Assembly (NCBI RefSeq): GCF_900114055.1
Contig: NZ_FORR01000013.1
Coordinates: forward strand, 1 to 64,000
Source: Thermoflavimicrobium dichotomicum
GTDB lineage: Bacteria; Bacillota; Bacilli; Thermoactinomycetales; Thermoactinomycetaceae
Direction: 5' to 3'
DNA: 64,000 nt
How positions within the stretch are numbered: position 1 is the first letter of the stretch; the number at the start of each line of letters is the position of its first letter. A model generated the notes under the pieces. It searched no databases. It was not told where the DNA came from and saw only the letters and a list, made by a program, of their open reading frames with translations. Shown in pieces: positions 60,458 to 64,000 of this stretch. A program made the translations under genes and the position numbers.

Positions 60458-61586
60458 AACCGTAGCAATTTTAGGCGTTGGTTTGATTGGAGGTTCTTTG
60501 GCACTCAGTTTTAAGGAACGTACCTGCCTAAGAGTGATTGGCTTTGACCTTTATGAGGAAGATCTGGCCTTTGCCAAAGCGGCTGGGGCGATTGACGAAG
60601 GATATACCAAACTGCTTCCTGCTGTACAGGATGCCGATTATATTTTCATTGCCCTTCCTGTGGACAAAATCAAGCAAGCGATTCACAGTTTGACAGAGCT
60701 GCCACTGAAGCCGAATGTCATGATCAGTGATGTGGGAAGTACAAAAGCGGAAATCGTTCAAAAAGGCAGAGCTTTAAATCAACAAGGGATCACCTTTATT
60801 GGTGGACATCCGATGGCTGGATCACACCGATCCGGTTTTAAGGCAGCACATTCCCTTCTTTTTGAAAATGCGTACTATGTCTTGACTCCTGATCCCGATA
60901 CTCCCAACGAATCGGTCGAACAACTGCGTCAGCTGATTGAAAAAGCCACCAAGGCACAAGTGGTGCTGATGGATGCAGAAGAACATGATCGCGTCGTTGG
61001 AGCGATTAGCCATTTACCCCATATCATTGCCTCTGGTCTCGTGTATCAAGTCGGGAAATACAGTGAAGAAAATGAATGGTTTCATCGGCTTGCCGCTGGA
61101 GGATTTCGCGATCTGACAAGGATCGCTTCCAGTCATCCGATCATGTGGCGAGATATTTTGCTCAGCAATGTACGGGAATTGGTTCCCTTGATGGATGATT
61201 GGATTGAGCAGATGAAGGAGTTTCAGTTGGCGATTATTCGGAGAGATGCGGAGAAAATCGAGCATCTGTTTGATCGGGCCCGGCGTTTGCGGGATCAACT
61301 GCCAGACCGAAAGAAAGGAATCATTGTCCGTACGTATGCCTGTTATCTGGATGTACCCGATCGTCCGGGAGTCATTGCCGACATCGCTACTCATCTGGCT
61401 AATGAAGAAATTAACTTGAGTAATATTGGTGTCTTGGAAAATAGAGAAGATGCTCCGGGAATATTGCAGCTGACCTTCCGTCAGGAAGAAGATTATCGGC
61501 GTGCTGTGCAGTGTTTGCGTAGCAAAGGGTATATTGTGTTTACGAATGATGAAAAGGAAGAAAAAGACCTGGTATCTGTTAAATAA
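60450..61586 (+). CDS. tyrA: Prephenate dehydrogenase
   Basis: Oxidises prephenate to 4-hydroxyphenylpyruvate for tyrosine. It has 378 residues. Seen: dinucleotide motif AILGVGLIGGSLALSF (~residues 6-21), SDVGSTKAEIV, FIGGHPMAGSHRSGF (~122-136, catalytic His), DRVVGAISHLPHI, FRDLTRIASSHP, and a C-terminal ACT domain (DVPDRPGVIADIATHL) for feedback. It overlaps hisC by 8 nt. B. subtilis aroE would follow; here it is missing and the operon ends at 61.8 kb. Confidence 0.96.
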   Translation: MCETVAILGVGLIGGSLALSFKERTCLRVIGFDLYEEDLAFAKAAGAIDEGYTKLLPAVQDADYIFIALPVDKIKQAIHSLTELPLKPNVMISDVGSTKAEIVQKGRALNQQGITFIGGHPMAGSHRSGFKAAHSLLFENAYYVLTPDPDTPNESVEQLRQLIEKATKAQVVLMDAEEHDRVVGAISHLPHIIASGLVYQVGKYSEENEWFHRLAAGGFRDLTRIASSHPIMWRDILLSNVRELVPLMDDWIEQMKEFQLAIIRRDAEKIEHLFDRARRLRDQLPDRKKGIIVRTYACYLDVPDRPGVIADIATHLANEEINLSNIGVLENREDAPGILQLTFRQEEDYRRAVQCLRSKGYIVFTNDEKEEKDLVSVK

Positions 61587-61630
61587 AGAATATCCCGGCA
61601 TGGGACGGGGTGAAGATACATCTCTGAATT

Positions 61631-61672
61631 CCAGGAATCCCTTGGCTTCAGCCGTCAGAAGTGTCCATGACA
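61631..61672. mobile_element. IS200/IS605-like end fragment
   Basis: GGAATCCCTTGGCTTCAGCC followed by AGAAGTGTCC resembles the element ends at 10.17 and 10.33 kb. It lies between tyrA and the operon terminator; no other part of an element is seen. Confidence 0.35.
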
Positions 61673-61781
61673 CAGATTCTTTTTTGGGAGAAATTAGAAA
61701 ATTCCATTGACTATGTTTCTCTTTCCCGATTATAATTATTGGTACAGTATGCTTTCTCTCCACTCCTGTTCGTTTCCATCG

Positions 61782-61812
61782 AGAACCGTTCGAGCCAGAA
61801 CGGTTCTTTTTT
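61782..61812 (+). terminator. Terminator of the aromatic supraoperon
   Basis: A 10-bp stem AGAACCGTTC/GAACGGTTCT with a 6-nt loop and seven T, ~200 nt behind tyrA. Confidence 0.9.
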
Positions 61813-61850
61813 TATCGCTCGATTCATACCCTCTGTTAAGGGGGTTGTCT

Positions 61851-62345
61851 ATGTTTAAACGAGAGTATATATGGTTAGGAATAGAAGCTTTTTTTGTCTT
61901 GATGGCCATGATCCTATTGAAGATCTGGATTTTTCCGTTCTTTATTTCCATATGGTTTCCAACGGGTGATCTGTCCAGTCAAATGTTCACTTGGACGATG
62001 CTGATCATGGCCGTTATGACTTGTTTCATTTATTTGGGACTTGGCTCACAGGCCAAATATCTGTATCGTTTATCCCATTCAGAAGCAATCTTCTTTTTCC
62101 TTCTGTTTCACTTGCTCTTTTATCTGCCGAACCCTTATCTGGAAAGTGTTCAAATCCATTGGCTTCGTCTGGGCGGGGATCTCATCTTCCTTTTCTCTCT
62201 GCAACCGGTCCCATTTTCGCTTCAGTGGGTCGTATTCTTCTACCTGCTCTTTTTTCAGATAGGGAGATCGATTCAGGTTTTAGAAAATCAAAAAGGGCGA
62301 AGGGGGAACTGGTTACGAAGTGAAATAGAGAGGATGAGAAGTTAG
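61851..62345 (+). CDS. Small polytopic membrane protein
   Basis: 164 residues with four hydrophobic helices (IEAFFVLMAMILLKIWIFPFF, WTMLIMAVMTCFIYLGLG, IFFFLLFHLLFYL, VVFFYLLFFQI) and a basic tail (NQKGRRGNWLRSEIERMRS). ATG 61851 is about 8 nt behind AAGGGGG; the frame is open further upstream across the terminator but without a site. No family recognised. It stands alone after the supraoperon. Confidence 0.6.
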   Translation: MFKREYIWLGIEAFFVLMAMILLKIWIFPFFISIWFPTGDLSSQMFTWTMLIMAVMTCFIYLGLGSQAKYLYRLSHSEAIFFFLLFHLLFYLPNPYLESVQIHWLRLGGDLIFLFSLQPVPFSLQWVVFFYLLFFQIGRSIQVLENQKGRRGNWLRSEIERMRS

Positions 62346-62668
62346 GGGTTAAAAATGGAGACTTTGTCAACCATGAAAGAAAACTTCCCTGCATCATCCT
62401 TTCAGAAAAGTGATACTTGAGTCAATGGAGGCAGATCAGCCAGGATCGGCTTTTTTATTATATAAAAACCGGCATGTAAAACGGTAACGATGTTAACAGG
62501 CTGAAATACTGTGCAAAGTTTGGTGTTATATTAAAACAGTAGTGAATGGATGGAAACCAATCGCGTGTATATAAACCCTTTTAGAACCACAGGTAGAGCC
62601 AAAAACACCTGTTGTGGTTCTTTTTTTGTGACCCGTTTTATGGAAAGATATCCCTTGGGGGCGATGAG
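62346..62668. other. Gene-free region with terminator before the MocR-type gene
   Basis: Holds ACTTTGTCAACC (62359-62370) and a diverged CCGGCATGTAAAACGG...GTTAAC piece (~62463-62500) of the dispersed hairpin family, and a small GCC/GGC hairpin with six T near 62439-62456. At 62583-62628 there is a bulged hairpin (AGAACCACAGGT with ACCTGTTGTGGTTCT) and seven T, only 40 nt before the next start, which could act as an attenuator. No gene seen. Confidence 0.55.
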
Positions 62669-64000
62669 ATGTTCACGGATTTCAGACCAGTGGATGATCG
62701 ACCGGTATATATCCAAGTGAAGGAATACCTCAAACGGATGATTACAAAAGGCATACTGCAGGCGGACCAAAAACTCCCATCGACACGTGAACTGAGCACT
62801 TTATTGCATGTCAGCCGAAATACGGTCATTACGGCATATGCGGATTTGGAGGAAGAAGGGCTTATCTATACCGTGAAAGGAAAAGGAAGTTTTGTTTCAC
62901 GGTCCAAGATTGTAACCACCTCATCTTATCGATTGGATTGGCGGCAAAAAATCAATGATAAAGCGCGAATGGCTGAAGAAATGGATTTGATGAAACACGG
63001 GATCCGCTGGGAAAAAGGCATGATCTCTTTCACCAGCATCGCACCAGACGAAAAACTTTTTGATCTGTCCAACTTCAAACGGGCCTTTCTAGATCGGATT
63101 TCCATCGAGGGTGAGATCCTCCTGAACTATGGGTATGCAAAAGGCTACAAGCCATTGATGGAGTATTTGCTGCGTTATATGGAAAACAAAGGGGTTGACC
63201 TGACAGGTAAAGACATCTTGATTACCAATGGATTTACTGAAGGATTTGATATGATCGTATCTGCCTTAAGCAGGGAAAACGCCAGCGTCATCTGTGAGAA
63301 TCCGACCCATCATACTGCAATGAAGATCCTTAGGCTAAATGGATTTGAACCTGTGGGTATTGAGATGGAACAAGATGGCATCCATCTTGAAAAATTAAGG
63401 CGAGCATTGTCAGAGCAACTGTTTTGTTTTGCCTATCTGATTCCTTCTTATCATAATCCGACTGGCATAGTCATGTCCCCCGAAAAAAGAATGGCGGTCT
63501 TGAATCTCTTCGCCAAGTATCAAGTTCCTATTATCGAAGATGGATTTAACGAGGAATTACGGTATTCCGGATCCCATGTAGCCCCTTTAATTGCATGTGC
63601 CGGAAAAGGAAACAGCGTGATCTATCTCGGCAGTTTTTCCAAAATTCTTTTTCCTGGCATTCGGGTAGGATGGATTCTCGCTGACAAAGATTTGATTGAT
63701 TATCTGGAAAGCATCAAGAGAGCCCGCACCATCCATACATCCACTCTGGATCAAGCTGTACTTTATCAATACCTGCACAATGGCAACTTCGAGAAATACC
63801 TGAAAAAAGCCAGATCCGTGTATAAGCGAAAATACGAATTGGCCGTTCGGTGTTGTAAAGAATTTATTCCGTTAAAACGGATGACAGGGGATGGCGGTCT
63901 TCATCTCTTCATCGAACTGGAGGAAAACATCCATGCAAGAGAGGTACTCAAGGACTGTTATTCCAAAGGTGTCGTGTTTACACCAGGGGATATTTTTTTC
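62669..64000 (+). CDS. MocR/PdxR-type regulator: GntR DNA-binding domain fused to aminotransferase domain (3' end outside window)
   Basis: The frame runs without a stop to the window edge, giving 444 visible residues of an expected ~450-480. The N-terminal winged helix (~residues 10-75) shows QVKEYLKRMI, LPSTRELSTLLHVSRNTVITAY and YTVKGKGSFV. The rest is a fold-type I aminotransferase: ITNGFTEGFDMI, PSYHNPTGIVM, IIEDGFNEELRY and the PLP Lys in GSFSKILFPGIRVGW (~res 331). ATG 62669 follows GGGGGCG. Such proteins sense PLP or amino acids and control vitamin B6 or GABA genes; the target is probably beyond the edge. Confidence 0.9.
   Translation, partial: MFTDFRPVDDRPVYIQVKEYLKRMITKGILQADQKLPSTRELSTLLHVSRNTVITAYADLEEEGLIYTVKGKGSFVSRSKIVTTSSYRLDWRQKINDKARMAEEMDLMKHGIRWEKGMISFTSIAPDEKLFDLSNFKRAFLDRISIEGEILLNYGYAKGYKPLMEYLLRYMENKGVDLTGKDILITNGFTEGFDMIVSALSRENASVICENPTHHTAMKILRLNGFEPVGIEMEQDGIHLEKLRRALSEQLFCFAYLIPSYHNPTGIVMSPEKRMAVLNLFAKYQVPIIEDGFNEELRYSGSHVAPLIACAGKGNSVIYLGSFSKILFPGIRVGWILADKDLIDYLESIKRARTIHTSTLDQAVLYQYLHNGNFEKYLKKARSVYKRKYELAVRCCKEFIPLKRMTGDGGLHLFIELEENIHAREVLKDCYSKGVVFTPGDIFF

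Overview
The window looks like chromosome from an endospore-forming Bacillales-type Firmicute. The best guess is the Thermoactinomycetaceae or a close relative, but this is inferred from gene content and order, not from any database search. Reasons: sporulation and germination genes (spoIVA, sleB, ypeB); the TRAP regulator MtrB with a TRAP-type trp leader; an S-box (SAM-I) met leader; strong AGGAGG ribosome binding sites; and a backbone closely following the Bacillus subtilis order gudB-ypdA / sleB-ypeB / cmk-ypfD-yphA-der-gpsA-yphE-yphF-spoIVA-hbs-mtrA-mtrB-hepS-menG-hepT-ndk / aroF-aroB-aroH-trpEDCFBA-hisC-tyrA. A difference from B. subtilis is an mqnA-type chorismate dehydratase beside ubiA and ubiX homologues, which points to the futalosine route to menaquinone.

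Layout. 1-4.3 kb is accessory DNA: the 3' end of a YcaO (TOMM cyclodehydratase-like) gene on the + strand, then a repeat array on the - strand with five tiny Gly/Phe-rich, single-cysteine, single-membrane-helix peptide genes. These sit between about seven copies of a ~240 bp spacer carrying bidirectional terminators. The array ends in a truncated inverted peptide-gene copy and a decayed IS200-type tnpA. 4.3-14 kb holds housekeeping genes: UvrD-like helicase, pyrophosphatase, rhodanese, ferredoxin, CPBP protease, MecA, glutamate dehydrogenase, YpdA-type reductase, asparaginase. 14.2-28 kb is the sporulation and core-process block: sleB-ypeB, cmk, S1, yphA, der, plsY, gpsA, yphE/F, spoIVA, hup. 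28-35 kb is folE, tRNA-Pro, mtrB and the menaquinone side-chain/headgroup genes, ending with ndk. 35-45.7 kb is a methionine block (metI, metC, metX, hom, metH, yitJ) behind a SAM riboswitch. 45.7-50.2 kb is a small accessory island: a MurE-type ligase, a sirtuin, a HEAT-repeat protein and an apparently toxin-less MazE. 50.2-61.6 kb is the aromatic supraoperon aroC-aroB-aroH-trpEDCFBA-hisC-tyrA. The right end has a small membrane protein and a MocR/PdxR-type regulator cut by the window edge.

How the genes work together. Chorismate links the right half: aroB and aroC make it; trpE, aroH and mqnA drain it to tryptophan, Phe/Tyr and menaquinone. MtrB, encoded here, is expected to bind the nine GAG triplets mapped in the trpE leader. 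A shorter, irregular set of NAG triplets also overlaps the aroC start. hepS and hepT make the menaquinone tail, ubiA attaches it and menG methylates the ring. The met genes form a complete path from aspartate semialdehyde (hom) through O-acetylhomoserine and cystathionine to homocysteine and methionine, with SAM feedback at the riboswitch.

The part most likely to hold something undescribed is the peptide array at 1.1-3.5 kb. Every copy keeps exactly one cysteine although its position moves, and the array converges on a YcaO gene whose upstream partners lie outside the window.
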